Assembly (NCBI RefSeq): GCF_025947365.1 | Contig: NZ_CP110012.1 | Location: 5,345,052 to 5,409,051, forward strand | Direction: 5' to 3' | Source: Flavobacterium sp. N502540 | GTDB taxonomy: Bacteria > Bacteroidota > Bacteroidia > Flavobacteriales > Flavobacteriaceae | DNA: 64,000 bases | Part shown: positions 36,521 to 46,900 of the stretch, piece after piece | Layout of the letters: every line of letters starts with the position of its first letter | Position numbering within the stretch: position 1 is the first letter of the stretch | Notes under the pieces: generated by a model | What the model was told of the DNA's origin: nothing | The model's database searches: none | The model's input: the letters and a program-made list of their open reading frames with translations, nothing else | Made by a program: the position numbers and the translations under genes

Positions 36521-38587
36521 TTAAATTAATTTTTTAAGACTTTCATATACTGACAACTCAACATCAGCGTGGTCTTTACTGTTACATAGCTCTATTAAAT
36601 TTTTCAGATCATCCCCTTTTAAAGTTGATTTGTTATCTAAAACAAGTAATAGTTCTTGTGATGCATCATTCAATTTTTTGGACAGAGGTAAAAAGTGTTG
36701 TATCAAAGGTGCATTTGCACTCAATTCTACCAGTCCTTTGTTTACAGCAATCCATTTGTTTAAAAATGCGGTTACTTTTGCTTTATTCTCCGGAGTCTTA
36801 TTTGCTAAATATTGCGCTACTGCATCGTCAAAAGCCAAAGAGTCTTTAGCATCCGGTGTACAGGCATCTGCAAAAAGAGTTAACGGAGAGTACATTTGAT
36901 ATTCCGTTCCTCCTTTATTTCGTTTGTAACCTTTTAAAGGCTCGCAAACGTTTGTAAATTCTTCTACAAAATCTGTATTTTGATTGTTCGAGATATTTCT
37001 TAAAATCACATCCTTATTGCGAATGTGTGTCAATCCAAGTTCTTCTAATCTGAAAGAAACTACATCGAGACGTTTACGCATGCTGGCCAAATCGGTTATA
37101 TCTTCGGCTGACCAAAGTCGTTCTGCAATTGCAGCTGTTCTTGGCCAAAGTCTGGAATCTATAGTTGCTGATGATACGAGTTCTGTCCACATTGTTGCTT
37201 CACCTCCCAATACTCTCGCTTTTTCTTCGGTGGATAAATTGGCTCCCTTTGGCATAGGGTCATTCAAATAATGACTTGCCACTGGATACATTAAATCAAT
37301 ATAATATCCATTGGACATTACGGTTTTATATCCTTTTTTTACTGATTCAATCAACGACTGACCTGCTACTACTCCTTCATTAGGACCTCTCCAGGCATGA
37401 ATAATGGCATCTTTTGACATATTCTTAGTCAAAATTTCCTCCCAGCCCATTAACTGTTTCCCATGTTTTTTAAGCATCGGAATTAACTGCATGGTAAAAT
37501 AAGTCTGCAGTTCATGATTGGTTGTTAACTTATTTTTCTTTTTAAACTCCTGAATTTTTGGATTTGCATCCCAGTCCTTTCCTTCGTTTTCATCTCCTCC
37601 GATATGAAAATAAGCACCTGGAAATAACGGGCAAACCTCATCAAATAATTCACTTAGTAATTGGTATGTTTTAGGATTTGAAGGATCTAATGTTGGTGAA
37701 AAAATACCCGCATTTCTTTCAATTCCATAGGTCGCAATTGCGGTTCCCTGAATGTTTTTTTCAGAAGTTCCTCCTGTCAGTGTGATTACTTTACTTCCAA
37801 TCTCAGGATAAGCTGTAAGTATTGCAGATGCGTGACCAGGAACATCTATTTCCGGAACGATTAAAATACCGCGCTCATCAGCATATTTTACGATATTTTT
37901 AATTTCCTCTTGTGTGTAATACATTCCATCCGAAGCTTTTTCAATTAGTTTTAGATGTTTTTTCATTTCAATTCTCCAACCCTGATCGTCCACCAAATGC
38001 CAGTGAAGAACATTCATTTTCATAGCTGCCAATCCGTCAATATTTCTTTTGATCACATCTACCGGCTGAAAATGTCTTGCCGCGTCGACCATCAGACCTC
38101 TCCAGGTAAATCTTGGAAAATCGGAGACTTTTGATACCGGAAAATAAAAGGAGTTGTTCGTATTCTGCAACATTTGCAATAAGGTTTCAAGCCCGTGCAG
38201 TGCTCCTAAATCGCTTGTTGCATTGATTGTAATTTTGTTTGGCTTGATATCCAAGTGATAGCTTTCATCTTCATACAAACCAATTTTTCCGCTCTTGGTA
38301 CAATTGATTTGAAGTTCAGCTGTTGGGACTTCATTTAATTTGGTAATAAATCCCTGTTCGAAAAAAATACCGGTTCTACCATCTAGTCGACGCAAAAAGC
38401 GAGTTACTCCACCAAAAATTCGGGGATTTGGATTTCCGGTAATATTTACTTTAAAATTTTTATTTAACGCAAAATTACCATCACTTAACACAACGCTTTG
38501 AGGCCAGGGCATAAGGTTTAACTGCTCTTTTTTAATCTGAGCACTAGCAGTTACACCCGCTAATAGTAGGACTAATAAATATTTCAT
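36521..38587 (-). CDS. Periplasmic GH20 beta-N-acetylhexosaminidase
   Basis: 688 residues from ATG 38587 (MKYLLVLLLAGVTASA|Q); the frame opens 13 codons earlier but the signal peptide fixes this start. GH20 N-terminal domain, then the TIM barrel with FTWRGLMVDAARHFQPVDV, MNVLHWHLVDDQGWRIEMK, VPEIDVPGHASA, and the catalytic Asp-Glu in FHIGGDENEGKDW (about 325-331). Uses substrate-assisted catalysis to release GlcNAc from the nonreducing end of chitooligomers. No T9SS tail, so likely periplasmic, acting after SusCD import. Downstream of the nagB fusion, upstream of the chitinase genes. Confidence 0.95.
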   Translation of the reverse strand: MKYLLVLLLAGVTASAQIKKEQLNLMPWPQSVVLSDGNFALNKNFKVNITGNPNPRIFGGVTRFLRRLDGRTGIFFEQGFITKLNEVPTAELQINCTKSGKIGLYEDESYHLDIKPNKITINATSDLGALHGLETLLQMLQNTNNSFYFPVSKVSDFPRFTWRGLMVDAARHFQPVDVIKRNIDGLAAMKMNVLHWHLVDDQGWRIEMKKHLKLIEKASDGMYYTQEEIKNIVKYADERGILIVPEIDVPGHASAILTAYPEIGSKVITLTGGTSEKNIQGTAIATYGIERNAGIFSPTLDPSNPKTYQLLSELFDEVCPLFPGAYFHIGGDENEGKDWDANPKIQEFKKKNKLTTNHELQTYFTMQLIPMLKKHGKQLMGWEEILTKNMSKDAIIHAWRGPNEGVVAGQSLIESVKKGYKTVMSNGYYIDLMYPVASHYLNDPMPKGANLSTEEKARVLGGEATMWTELVSSATIDSRLWPRTAAIAERLWSAEDITDLASMRKRLDVVSFRLEELGLTHIRNKDVILRNISNNQNTDFVEEFTNVCEPLKGYKRNKGGTEYQMYSPLTLFADACTPDAKDSLAFDDAVAQYLANKTPENKAKVTAFLNKWIAVNKGLVELSANAPLIQHFLPLSKKLNDASQELLLVLDNKSTLKGDDLKNLIELCNSKDHADVELSVYESLKKLI

Positions 38588-38644
38588 TTTTTTTGTTTTT
38601 GGAAAGATGTTGCTTTTATACAACATTAATAATAAATAATAGAA

Positions 38645-38708
38645 GCAAAACTCAGAATGATTTCGATTGAACCCTCACTACTCCTAATGAAATCAATCTG
38701 AATTTTGC
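38645..38708 (-). terminator. Long hairpin between nagB fusion and hexosaminidase genes
   Basis: 20-bp arms GCAAAACTCAGAATGATTTC (38645-38664) and GAAATCAATCTGAATTTTGC (38689-38708), 18 of 20 paired, 24-nt loop. Read on the minus strand, a T-rich stretch (TTCTATTATTTATTATT) follows. Likely a terminator or partial attenuator inside the locus. Confidence 0.65.
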
Positions 38709-38746
38709 ATTTCGATCCGCTCTCACCCAGATCTTATATAGTATTC

Positions 38747-40684
38747 TTAATAATCAAAACGTTTAAAAGCTTCAATTGCTTCGTATTCTGCCAAGCCTAA
38801 TTCATCGTATAAAACGGCTGTGTTTTTGTTACGGTCTTCGGCTCTTACCCAAAATTCTCTCGAGTCATTTCCTTGGAACATTACGCGATCTTTTTGTGAC
38901 TGATGGTACAAAATCGCATGGCGTTTAAGCAATACTTCTGATGGAGAAAGCGGAACGGCCATATCAATTTCGTGAATGTCCCATTCGTGCCAGGCACCAC
39001 GATACAACCACAACCAGCAATCATCCATATATTTTTCAGGTTTCAATTGTTTCATCGCTGCAAAGATGGCATTCAGACAAACTTCGTGTGTACCGTGCGG
39101 ATCTGCTAAGTCTCCCGCTGCAAATACCTGATGGGGCTTAATTTGTGCAATAATGTCCTTTACAATAGCAATGTCTTCAGGCCCCAACGGATTCTTTTTT
39201 ACCTGTCCGGTTTCATAAAACGGAAGATCTAAAAAGTGGGTGTTTTCATCTTTTAAACCAATGTATCGGGTCGCTGCATAGGACTCTCTTCTTCGGATAA
39301 GTCCTTTTAATTTGCGAACTTCCAGGGAATCAATTTGATTCTCTGATTTGTTATTCAAAAATTCTATTACAGCTTTAAAGTTGATTCCCGAGGCTGCATC
39401 ACCAAGAAAATCCTTAGCCACTTCGGCAAATTTAAGTGCCTCGTCGTCTGTAACGGCTATATTTCCGGAGGTTTGATATACCACATGTACATCATGACCT
39501 TGTTTGATCAGTTTTGAAAAAGTTCCTCCCATAGAAATCACATCATCATCAGGATGCGGACTAAAAAGAATCACTCGTTTTTTTGCCGGATTGGCTCTTT
39601 CCGGACGATGCGAATCGTCGGTATTGGGTTTTCCGCCCGGCCATCCGGTGATGGTATGCTGCAAAACATTAAACATATTGATGTTCAAGTCGTAAGCAGA
39701 ACCTTCCTGCGCCAAAAGATCTGACATTCCGTTGTTGTTGTAATCACGGTCTGTTAATTTTAAAATAGATTGTTTTGTTTTTTGGCACAACCAAACAATC
39801 GCTTTGCTTTTTAATTCTTGTGTCCAGATACATTCTCCTACTAACCAAGGCGTTTTGAAACGGGTTAATTCTGAAGCTGCTGACTGGTCTAATACGAAAG
39901 TCGCATTAGGGTGGTTTTGTAAAAATGTAGCCGGAACTTCGGAACTGATATCGCCCTGAATGGTTCTCTTGATGATATCGGCTTTGTTTTGTCCCCAGGC
40001 CATTAGTACAATTCGTTTGGATCTCATGATGGTAGAAACCCCCATGGTGATCGCTCTTTTTGGAACGTTATCGATTCCGTTAAAATCGGAAGAAGCGTCG
40101 ACTCTTGTAATATGATCCAGTGTAATGATTCTGGTTCCCGAGTTGATATGGGATCCGGGTTCGTTGAAACCTACGTGACCTGTACGACCAATTCCTAATA
40201 ATTGAAAATCCAGTCCTCCTGCATTTTTAATATTCATTTCGTAATCGATGCAGTATTGATTGAGTTCATCAATAGCAATGGTTCCGTCGGGAATATTTAC
40301 ATTTTCGGGATTGATGTCAATATGATTAAAAAGATGCTGATGCATGAAATAATGATAGCTCTGATTGTTCTCTTTACTCATTGGATAATATTCATCCAGA
40401 TTGAAAGTGATTACATTGCTAAAACTTAGGCCTTCTTCTCTGTGCATTCTCACCAACTCTTCATAAACTTTTATAGGAGAAGAACCTGTGGCTAAACCTA
40501 ATACGCAAGATTTATTCTTTTCTTGTTTAGATCGGATCAATTGCGCAATTTCCTGTGCTACAATTACCGAAGCTTCTGCTGAATTTCTGAAGATTTCATT
40601 ATGGATTTTCTCAAATCGCGTCTCTTCAAATTTTCCCGCGCTTTTATAGCTGATATCAGGTTTTATTTCTAAAGCACTTTTCAT
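38747..40684 (-). CDS. nagB: Glucosamine-6-phosphate deaminase fused to PIG-L-type deacetylase domain
   Basis: 645 residues, about 2.4 times the usual NagB. N-terminal NagB (about 1-290): LGLATGSSPIKVYEEL, FNLDEYYPM and LGIGRTGHVGFNEPGS, the deaminase converting GlcN6P to fructose-6-phosphate and ammonia. After a linker, a PIG-L/LmbE domain (about 365-640) with the zinc motif SPHPDDD (about 376) and ADPHGTHEV later, the fold of GlcNAc deacetylases. This fusion recurs in Bacteroidota. No nagA is in the locus, so the second domain may deacetylate GlcNAc-6-phosphate first (inference). Lies between susD and the hexosaminidase gene, with hairpins on both sides. Confidence 0.93.
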   Translation of the reverse strand: MKSALEIKPDISYKSAGKFEETRFEKIHNEIFRNSAEASVIVAQEIAQLIRSKQEKNKSCVLGLATGSSPIKVYEELVRMHREEGLSFSNVITFNLDEYYPMSKENNQSYHYFMHQHLFNHIDINPENVNIPDGTIAIDELNQYCIDYEMNIKNAGGLDFQLLGIGRTGHVGFNEPGSHINSGTRIITLDHITRVDASSDFNGIDNVPKRAITMGVSTIMRSKRIVLMAWGQNKADIIKRTIQGDISSEVPATFLQNHPNATFVLDQSAASELTRFKTPWLVGECIWTQELKSKAIVWLCQKTKQSILKLTDRDYNNNGMSDLLAQEGSAYDLNINMFNVLQHTITGWPGGKPNTDDSHRPERANPAKKRVILFSPHPDDDVISMGGTFSKLIKQGHDVHVVYQTSGNIAVTDDEALKFAEVAKDFLGDAASGINFKAVIEFLNNKSENQIDSLEVRKLKGLIRRRESYAATRYIGLKDENTHFLDLPFYETGQVKKNPLGPEDIAIVKDIIAQIKPHQVFAAGDLADPHGTHEVCLNAIFAAMKQLKPEKYMDDCWLWLYRGAWHEWDIHEIDMAVPLSPSEVLLKRHAILYHQSQKDRVMFQGNDSREFWVRAEDRNKNTAVLYDELGLAEYEAIEAFKRFDY

Positions 40685-40722
40685 TTCTTTTCTTTTTATA
40701 ACATTTACAATTTTGGTTTATG

Positions 40723-40758
40723 AAATGGCATAAACAACTCGCGTTGTCTACGCCATTT
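40723..40758 (-). terminator. Hairpin between susD and nagB
   Basis: Outer arms AAATGGC / GCCATTT and inner ACAAC / GTTGT with an internal mismatch loop. Lies in the 115-bp gap after susD. No strong T-run; it may partially reduce readthrough so that SusC and SusD outnumber the downstream enzymes (inference). Confidence 0.5.
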
Positions 40759-40799
40759 ACTAACCAAACTTAAATTCTTTTAATTCTTTGATTATTTTT

Positions 40800-42383
40800 T
40801 TAGAAATTTGGAGCATTAACATCCCACCAAAGTCTGGTTCCTCCGTTATCCGGACCACCTAACTTAGCTACACCAGTTGCTACACCTTCTTTATTGTTCA
40901 GTACTTCATTTGAAGTAAAGTTGATTCTTCTAGGACCAAATTCCGTAGTAATTTTTCCTCCACTATTGTTTACCACTACAGGGAATAATTTTGGATATCC
41001 TGTTCTTCTGTAATCAGACCAAGCCTCTTGTCCTTCCGGGAAACCTGCGATCCATTTTTGAGTAATAATTCTTTGTAATTTCACCTCATTTGTAGCTGCA
41101 TCATCCCAGGCAATAGTAATATTATTTACCGGAGCTGAATTGTTCACAGCAGCAACAGGATCAACATATGCTACAGGTAGACTAGTATTATCAATTAAGT
41201 ATTTAGCAATACCTGAAGCTTCTCTTTGATCAAATGACGCCCCAATACCTGCCTCGTATAATGATTTAGCATCGCCTCCCATATTCCAGCCTCTTAAAGC
41301 TCCTTCTGCTCTTAAGAAATAAGCTTCAGCAGTTGTTACCAAGTAAATTGTTTTCGATTTAACAACATCTCCAATACCTGAAAAACGCTCACGGTCTCCT
41401 TTTCCTCCAATGGCTATACCGGTACGAATTCCTTTGTACTGACCTGCAAACTGAGCTGATTTATCAAAATAAATTGGCATTCTAGGATCGTTGTATCCTT
41501 TTAAAATAGATTCCATATCGGCAGACATTCTAATATCTAACCATGAACCACTAATGGTAGCAATAGGGTTTGTAAAAGTTGGAGATACAATTCTAAACGC
41601 ATCTTTTTTAGCTGTAAATACTCCGAATTTTTGTGCTACCGCTTTTTCAGCCTGAGCTTTTGCTAAAGCAGGTTTTACTTTTACGATACGCATAGCTAAT
41701 CTCAAACGTAAAGTGTTGGCAAATTTTACCCAAGAGGCATAATTACCTTCATAACCAGATAAATCTGCATCTTTAAAGACAAAAGGCTCTCCTGAATCTG
41801 CTCTTTTTGTTAATTCATCTACAGCAAAATCCAACTCGCTAAACATTTGGTTGTATACTTCTTCCTGAGAATCATAAGCAATTGGCGCATTTTTACCGTA
41901 TTGAGAATAGATGATAGGACCAAAGATGTCCGTAACACGGTGCATTCCTTCTACTTTCAAGATTAGAGAAAGTGCATAAAAATGATCAAATTTTCCTTTT
42001 GTTCTATTTGCAATATCGTAGGCGTTGAACATAACATTAGGATAAGCATTTGTCCAAATAGCATTGTTCCATCCGTCAATTAAGTCATAAGTTGTATTGT
42101 TACTTCCTCCTCTAAAAGGAGTTGGCGTAGCCATATAACCTGACCAAATATCTGCATTTAGATTCTGTTGTAATTGATACTGAGATTCAAGCTGATCACC
42201 TAATACCTGAATATTGTTAAACATCGGAGCAAATCCTTTTTTGATGTCATTAAAATCATCTTGTAACTGCACACTACTAAAACCATTTGGATTGGTGTTA
42301 ATCTCATCAAAATTACCTGTACAACCTACCGTAGCAAGTATCGACATACAGATAGCTGTTTTTTTTATATTATTTAGTTTCAT
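40800..42383 (-). CDS. SusD/RagB-family outer membrane lipoprotein
   Basis: 527 residues. Signal with lipobox (ILATVGC, Cys about 21), then TGNFDEINTNPNG. The sequence is of the SusD-and-RagB type with helical TPR-like segments and the C-terminal WRR/YRRTGYPK-type segment (AWSDYRRTGYPKLFP), and ends with LWWDVNAPNF. SusD proteins cap the SusC barrel and bind glycans; linkage to chitinases and hexosaminidase suggests chitooligosaccharides. Starts 10 bp after the susC stop, clearly one operon. Confidence 0.95.
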   Translation of the reverse strand: MKLNNIKKTAICMSILATVGCTGNFDEINTNPNGFSSVQLQDDFNDIKKGFAPMFNNIQVLGDQLESQYQLQQNLNADIWSGYMATPTPFRGGSNNTTYDLIDGWNNAIWTNAYPNVMFNAYDIANRTKGKFDHFYALSLILKVEGMHRVTDIFGPIIYSQYGKNAPIAYDSQEEVYNQMFSELDFAVDELTKRADSGEPFVFKDADLSGYEGNYASWVKFANTLRLRLAMRIVKVKPALAKAQAEKAVAQKFGVFTAKKDAFRIVSPTFTNPIATISGSWLDIRMSADMESILKGYNDPRMPIYFDKSAQFAGQYKGIRTGIAIGGKGDRERFSGIGDVVKSKTIYLVTTAEAYFLRAEGALRGWNMGGDAKSLYEAGIGASFDQREASGIAKYLIDNTSLPVAYVDPVAAVNNSAPVNNITIAWDDAATNEVKLQRIITQKWIAGFPEGQEAWSDYRRTGYPKLFPVVVNNSGGKITTEFGPRRINFTSNEVLNNKEGVATGVAKLGGPDNGGTRLWWDVNAPNF

Positions 42384-42393
42384 TTTTTTTAAT

Positions 42394-45300
42394 TTAGAAA
42401 GTTACATTTAAATTAAGACCAATACTTCTGGTAGAAGGTAAACCATAGATATCAATACCTTGCAGTCCTTCTCCTGTACTTAATGCAATGTTTGGATCAA
42501 AAGGAGCGTCTTTGTATATAAAGAATAAATTTCTGGCAATTAATGAAATAGAAGCTGTTTGAAAAACAGGAAGTTTTTTAGGGTTAAAAGTATATCCTAC
42601 AGAGATCTCTCTCACACTTACATTTGTCGCTTTATAAACATATTCACCTGTAATTCCATCTCTTCCTCCAACGGCTTTATAATATTCTTCAGCAGGTATA
42701 TTAGTTACCACAGTACCATCAGGTTTAACCGCATTTACTGGTACTCCACCAGCATTTCTGGCATCACCTGTTGCTTTAGAAACTCCAAAGAAATCATTTT
42801 GAGCTTCAGTCATGCTCATTACTTTACCTCCAAAACGTCCATCAATCAAAACATTTGCAAAGAAAGCACCAACCTTGAAAGTGTTAGAGAAACCTAACAT
42901 GAAATCAGGATTTGAATTTCCAACTTCAACAAAATCTGGATTAACTTGTACTTTACCTTTATCACTTAACAACATTCTACCTTGACTATCTCTAAGAATA
43001 TTTTTTCCCATAATAACACCAAACGGTCTTCCTTCAATTAAAGAGTATTGGTAGTTATTAACTCCAGGAACAGTCAAATTCACAATTCCTTTAGATGACT
43101 CTGGAAGTTCTTTTACTGTATTTTTGTTTTGAGAAAAATTCACAGATGAATCCCATGAGAATTTATCTCCTTTAACAACACCCGCATTTACTACGATTTC
43201 AAAACCTTTATTTTCGATACTTCCGGCATTGAAACCATAAAATCTAACTCCCTCAGGACTTCCGTCAGGAGCGGCTGATTGGAAATATTGATTTTTTGTT
43301 GTTGAATTATAGTAAGAAAGTTCAATACCAAATCTGTTGTTAAGGAATCTCCACTCTGTACCAAATTCATACTCTGATTTCAATTCCGGTTTTAAAGTAG
43401 TTCCTCTTTGTAATCCAATCTGAGGCTGAGTAGTATTATTACCTGGGACATATAAATCTACAGGAGTAGTAACAAAAGCAGCAACATCATTACCAACCTG
43501 AGCATAAGTTGCACGAACTTTTGCAAAACTAATTGACTCCGGCATTTTGAACATCTCGCTAAGGATACCTGTCAAACCTACAGACGGGTAAAAATAAGAC
43601 CCTTTTTTAGTATTCACTAATGTAGAAGACCAGTCATTTCTTGCTGCAAGGTCTAAGAACAACATATCCTTGTAACCCAATGTAGTAGCTGCAAATACAG
43701 ACTGTATTTCTCTTTTTGAGTCAATGGTCTGATAATTTCCTGTATTGTTTATAAAATTGTTAAGTGTAAACCAGTTCGTAATTCTTAATCCGGCACCAAT
43801 TCCAGAATCTAAAATTGTTCTGTCATTCGTCATCGTATTCGTAATACTTGTACCAATATTAGCATTAAATGAAAAATCATCACTGAATTTTGTATTGATC
43901 GTAGCAATTAAATCTCCATAACGCTGCGTACTCACAGCATCATTACTAATATATCTACCATTAGCATGAGAAAGTGTTCCTTGAGTAGTAGCAAAAATTC
44001 TCTTTTCAAATCCACTGTCAACTCTGTTATAACTATATCTTGAAGCAATTGTTAACCATTCATTTGCTTTGTATGAAGCAGAAATTGCTCCGTTGAAGAA
44101 AGTGTTTGTGTCTTCAGATTTATTTCTGTTAATAGCCCAATATGGGTTTTGCATAATATCTCTGTTCGTCATCCAATTTTGAGCCATTAAATTTCTAGTC
44201 GGATTAAAAACTTCATAATTATTTTTATAAAAATTGAAATCATTTCCTCTTGGCATTAAATAAACTCCTGTAAGTGGATTAAAATAAAGACCATTCACCG
44301 GTTTATTTGCAATTGATTGTGTAGTATAGTTACCTGTTACACCTACTGTAAGTTTGTTATCAAAAAACTTTGCAGATTGACGAATTCCAAAGTTGTTTCT
44401 CTTAATTCCGTTACCTGGAATAATCCCAGATCCTGATGTATTAGCATAAGTCAATGCTGTAGAAGAATTTTCTGTAGCTGCAGAATACCCTACAGATGTA
44501 ATTTGAGTAACTCCGGTTTGAAAGAAATCTTTAACATGATCTTTTACGTTTTGTTTCGCACCCCAAGTCTCATCTTCTCCTGCTCTTGCAGCATAATCTT
44601 TTTGAAACTTTGGCAAATAAGCTGCCGATTCAAAAGTAGTTACAGACGAACCTGAAAAACTTGACTGTCCTACTTTTCCTTTTTTAGATGAAAGTAAAAT
44701 TACTCCATTTGCTCCTTGCGATCCATATAATACAGAAGCTGCTGCTCCTTTAAGAACCGTCATTCCATCATAATCGTCCGGGTTAATTAAAGACACAACA
44801 TCTCCACCATCACGGTTACCACCATTTAAACTACCAAAAGTATCATTTGGCTGACCTGAACCAGAGTTTAACATCGGAATACCATCAATAACGTATAAAG
44901 GCTGATTGTTTGTTGCTGAAGAGCTTCCACGAATATCTACTTTTGTAGAACCACCTGTACCGGCAGAACTTTTTGTTACAGCAACACCCGCAATTTTACC
45001 TGCAATTGTATTGATAACGTTCGCATCTCTTACACGTGTTAGCTCTTCTCCTTTAAGTTCCTGAGCTGCATAAGTTAAAGATTTTCTTGTTTTCTTGATA
45101 CCTAATGAAGTTACAACAACTTCCGTAAGTGCATTTGATGCTGCCTGTAGCATTTTAACATTAATTGTAGCAGCATCACCTACAACTATTGATTGTGTTT
45201 CAAGTCCAACATAAGTAAAAACTAAAGTCTGTCCTTTTTGAACTTCAATCGAGTACACCCCGTCAAAATCGGAAGTAGTTCCCTTTTGACCTCCTTGTAC

Positions 45301-45426
45301 TGCAACGGAAGCCCCTGGCAATGGCATTCCATCAGAATCTGTAATCACACCTTTAATGTTTTTTACCTGAGCAAGCGAAACCTGCGCCGTAAAAACAATC
45401 ATAAAGATTAAGAAAATTTTTTTCAT
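42394..45426 (-). CDS. SusC/RagA-family TonB-dependent transporter
   Basis: 1,010 residues. Signal peptide to SLA|Q; a carboxypeptidase-regulatory-like domain (about 22-110; [17 protein letters not shown]), plug with [20 protein letters not shown] and [10 protein letters not shown], then the 22-strand barrel ending with an aromatic residue (LNVTF). No N-terminal STN domain, so no transmembrane anti-sigma signalling through it; the adjacent LytS/LytTR pair may provide control instead. Together with SusD it imports glycans across the outer membrane using TonB energy; substrate chitooligomers by context. Confidence 0.96.
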   Translation of the reverse strand: MKKIFLIFMIVFTAQVSLAQVKNIKGVITDSDGMPLPGASVAVQGGQKGTTSDFDGVYSIEVQKGQTLVFTYVGLETQSIVVGDAATINVKMLQAASNALTEVVVTSLGIKKTRKSLTYAAQELKGEELTRVRDANVINTIAGKIAGVAVTKSSAGTGGSTKVDIRGSSSATNNQPLYVIDGIPMLNSGSGQPNDTFGSLNGGNRDGGDVVSLINPDDYDGMTVLKGAAASVLYGSQGANGVILLSSKKGKVGQSSFSGSSVTTFESAAYLPKFQKDYAARAGEDETWGAKQNVKDHVKDFFQTGVTQITSVGYSAATENSSTALTYANTSGSGIIPGNGIKRNNFGIRQSAKFFDNKLTVGVTGNYTTQSIANKPVNGLYFNPLTGVYLMPRGNDFNFYKNNYEVFNPTRNLMAQNWMTNRDIMQNPYWAINRNKSEDTNTFFNGAISASYKANEWLTIASRYSYNRVDSGFEKRIFATTQGTLSHANGRYISNDAVSTQRYGDLIATINTKFSDDFSFNANIGTSITNTMTNDRTILDSGIGAGLRITNWFTLNNFINNTGNYQTIDSKREIQSVFAATTLGYKDMLFLDLAARNDWSSTLVNTKKGSYFYPSVGLTGILSEMFKMPESISFAKVRATYAQVGNDVAAFVTTPVDLYVPGNNTTQPQIGLQRGTTLKPELKSEYEFGTEWRFLNNRFGIELSYYNSTTKNQYFQSAAPDGSPEGVRFYGFNAGSIENKGFEIVVNAGVVKGDKFSWDSSVNFSQNKNTVKELPESSKGIVNLTVPGVNNYQYSLIEGRPFGVIMGKNILRDSQGRMLLSDKGKVQVNPDFVEVGNSNPDFMLGFSNTFKVGAFFANVLIDGRFGGKVMSMTEAQNDFFGVSKATGDARNAGGVPVNAVKPDGTVVTNIPAEEYYKAVGGRDGITGEYVYKATNVSVREISVGYTFNPKKLPVFQTASISLIARNLFFIYKDAPFDPNIALSTGEGLQGIDIYGLPSTRSIGLNLNVTF

Positions 45427-45490
45427 GTTAATTTATTTTGTTAGTTATAGGGTAAAATTATTCTTAAGGGATTGTTAAAAAAAATAATTT

Positions 45491-45524
45491 ATACAAACAA
45501 CATTAAATTTTAAACCAACGACAT
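45491..45524 (-). promoter_or_regulatory. Element shared with the permease promoter region (susC copy)
   Basis: Read toward susC: ATGTCGTTGGTTTAAA, then ATTTAATGTTGTTTGTAT, ending 65 bp before the susC ATG. The permease copy (47652-47683) has the same first 16 bases and the same shape, with one base deleted. Likely a regulator site or regulated promoter. Confidence 0.75.
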
Positions 45525-45536
45525 AAAACAATCAAT

Positions 45537-45560
45537 AATATGCTATTCGAAAACGTTTTC
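45537..45560 (+). promoter_or_regulatory. 24-bp direct repeat, copy 1 (contains GAAAACGTTTTC)
   Basis: AATATGCT ATTC GAAAACGTTTTC; the last 12 bases are a perfect palindrome. Matches copy 2 at 21 of 24 positions. Possible repressor or catabolite operator. Confidence 0.65.
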
Positions 45561-45692
45561 TAGCCATTTTCTGGTAAATTTTTACAACAAAATAAAAATT
45601 TACTACAAAAAAAATCACTTTTATTAAACAATCATTTAATATTCATTAACATCTTAATGGCATTTATGATCAAATCTCAGTCAATACTTTAC

Positions 45693-45716
45693 AATATGCT
45701 TTACGAAAACGTTATC
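45693..45716 (+). promoter_or_regulatory. 24-bp direct repeat, copy 2 (contains GAAAACGTTATC)
   Basis: AATATGCT TTAC GAAAACGTTATC, same orientation as copy 1, 156 bp apart, and 132 bp upstream of the lytS-like start. Confidence 0.65.
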
Positions 45717-45847
45717 CCATCAGAAAACCCCAACACATTTCTTTTTTATTAAAATATTCTTCAAAAGAATTGCGTTTTAGAAAGTAATTGTTTAAAGTTG
45801 CATCATATTTAGGCTAAAGAAAATCCTTAATAAATTATTAACAGAAG

Positions 45848-46900
45848 TTGAACGAACTACGGAAATTAAAATTTGACATTAAACTCAAAAATCACATTTG
45901 GTTTTGGAGCTGCTATTTCACTCTTAACTTTTTAAGATGGGGAGCCTACTTTAATGACTACTCCTATTCGTTCAAATCAAACTTGATAGAATTCTCCTTA
46001 CACATTCCATTAGTCTATTTTAATTTATTTGTATTGGTTCCTCGTTTGGTGCTAAAACAAAAGTACATTCAATACACCTTTATGATGGTTGCAAGCCTAT
46101 TGGGTGTCTACTTAATAAAAACTGGTCTTACCTATTATATTATATCCGAAAATATTTGGCCGGAAGCGAACCGTGAATATCACACCTTCGACATTAACCA
46201 CGTACTGGCAGTCTGCATCGGAGAATTGTACGTTGTTGCCATGGCATCTTCTGTTTACCTTACACTAACCTGGTTACGAGAACGCGAAAGAAACCGATCA
46301 TTAAGAGAAAATCAGTTTAAGATCAAACTAAAATATCTGGAGAATCAAATTCAGCCTCATTTCTTTTTTAATACGCTGAATAACTTGTATGCTTTATCAC
46401 TAGAATCTTCCGATAAAGTTCCGGACGTAATCTTAAAACTGTCTAATTTGATGGAGTATGTTTTATATGATGTCAAAGGAACTAAATCAGTTCCCTTAAT
46501 TAAAGAAATTGATTACATCCAAAATTATATCGAAATCGAGAAGTTACGTTTTGAAAATGTAGAAGTTACGATCAACCTGGAATCGAATATCGAGGATATA
46601 GTAGTACCTCCGCTGATCTTTATTTCATTGGTAGAAAATGCCTTTAAACATGGCGGAGTCAATAACAACAATTTAAAAATCAAAATCAATTGTAAAGTTA
46701 TCGACAATAAAATGTTAGACTTTGAAATCTTAAATAATTTTGTAATTTCACAAAATCTTAACTCGAAAGGCGGTATTGGCCTGGCGAATACCAAAAAAAG
46801 ATTAAAACTGATTTACAAGAACGATTTTAGTCTGAAGAACACAATCAAATTAAATTACTATATAATCCGTTTGCAAATACCTCTTAATAATGAAAATTAA
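45848..46900 (+). CDS. LytS/YehU-type sensor histidine kinase (TTG start)
   Basis: 350 residues. No ATG exists between the in-frame stop (45839) and the first conserved residues, so the start is TTG at 45848, or a nearby non-ATG codon. Four hydrophobic segments in the first 150 residues, then the His_kinase domain (Pfam His_kinase type): ENQIQPHFFFNTLNNLYALS with phospho-accepting His, and ENAFKHG and GGIGLANTKKRL of the ATP domain. Lies between the susC control region and the response regulator, with an 11-bp overlap to the latter. Ligand presumably a chitin breakdown product (inference). Confidence 0.9.
   Translation: MNELRKLKFDIKLKNHIWFWSCYFTLNFLRWGAYFNDYSYSFKSNLIEFSLHIPLVYFNLFVLVPRLVLKQKYIQYTFMMVASLLGVYLIKTGLTYYIISENIWPEANREYHTFDINHVLAVCIGELYVVAMASSVYLTLTWLRERERNRSLRENQFKIKLKYLENQIQPHFFFNTLNNLYALSLESSDKVPDVILKLSNLMEYVLYDVKGTKSVPLIKEIDYIQNYIEIEKLRFENVEVTINLESNIEDIVVPPLIFISLVENAFKHGGVNNNNLKIKINCKVIDNKMLDFEILNNFVISQNLNSKGGIGLANTKKRLKLIYKNDFSLKNTIKLNYYIIRLQIPLNNEN

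Larger units (their letters stand above)
45427..45847. other. Divergent control region between susC and the lytS-like gene
   Basis: 421 bp, no ORF. It holds the 34-bp element shared with the permease upstream region (45491-45524) and two 24-bp direct repeats containing GAAAACGTT (45537-45560, 45693-45716), which are listed separately. Confidence 0.7.
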
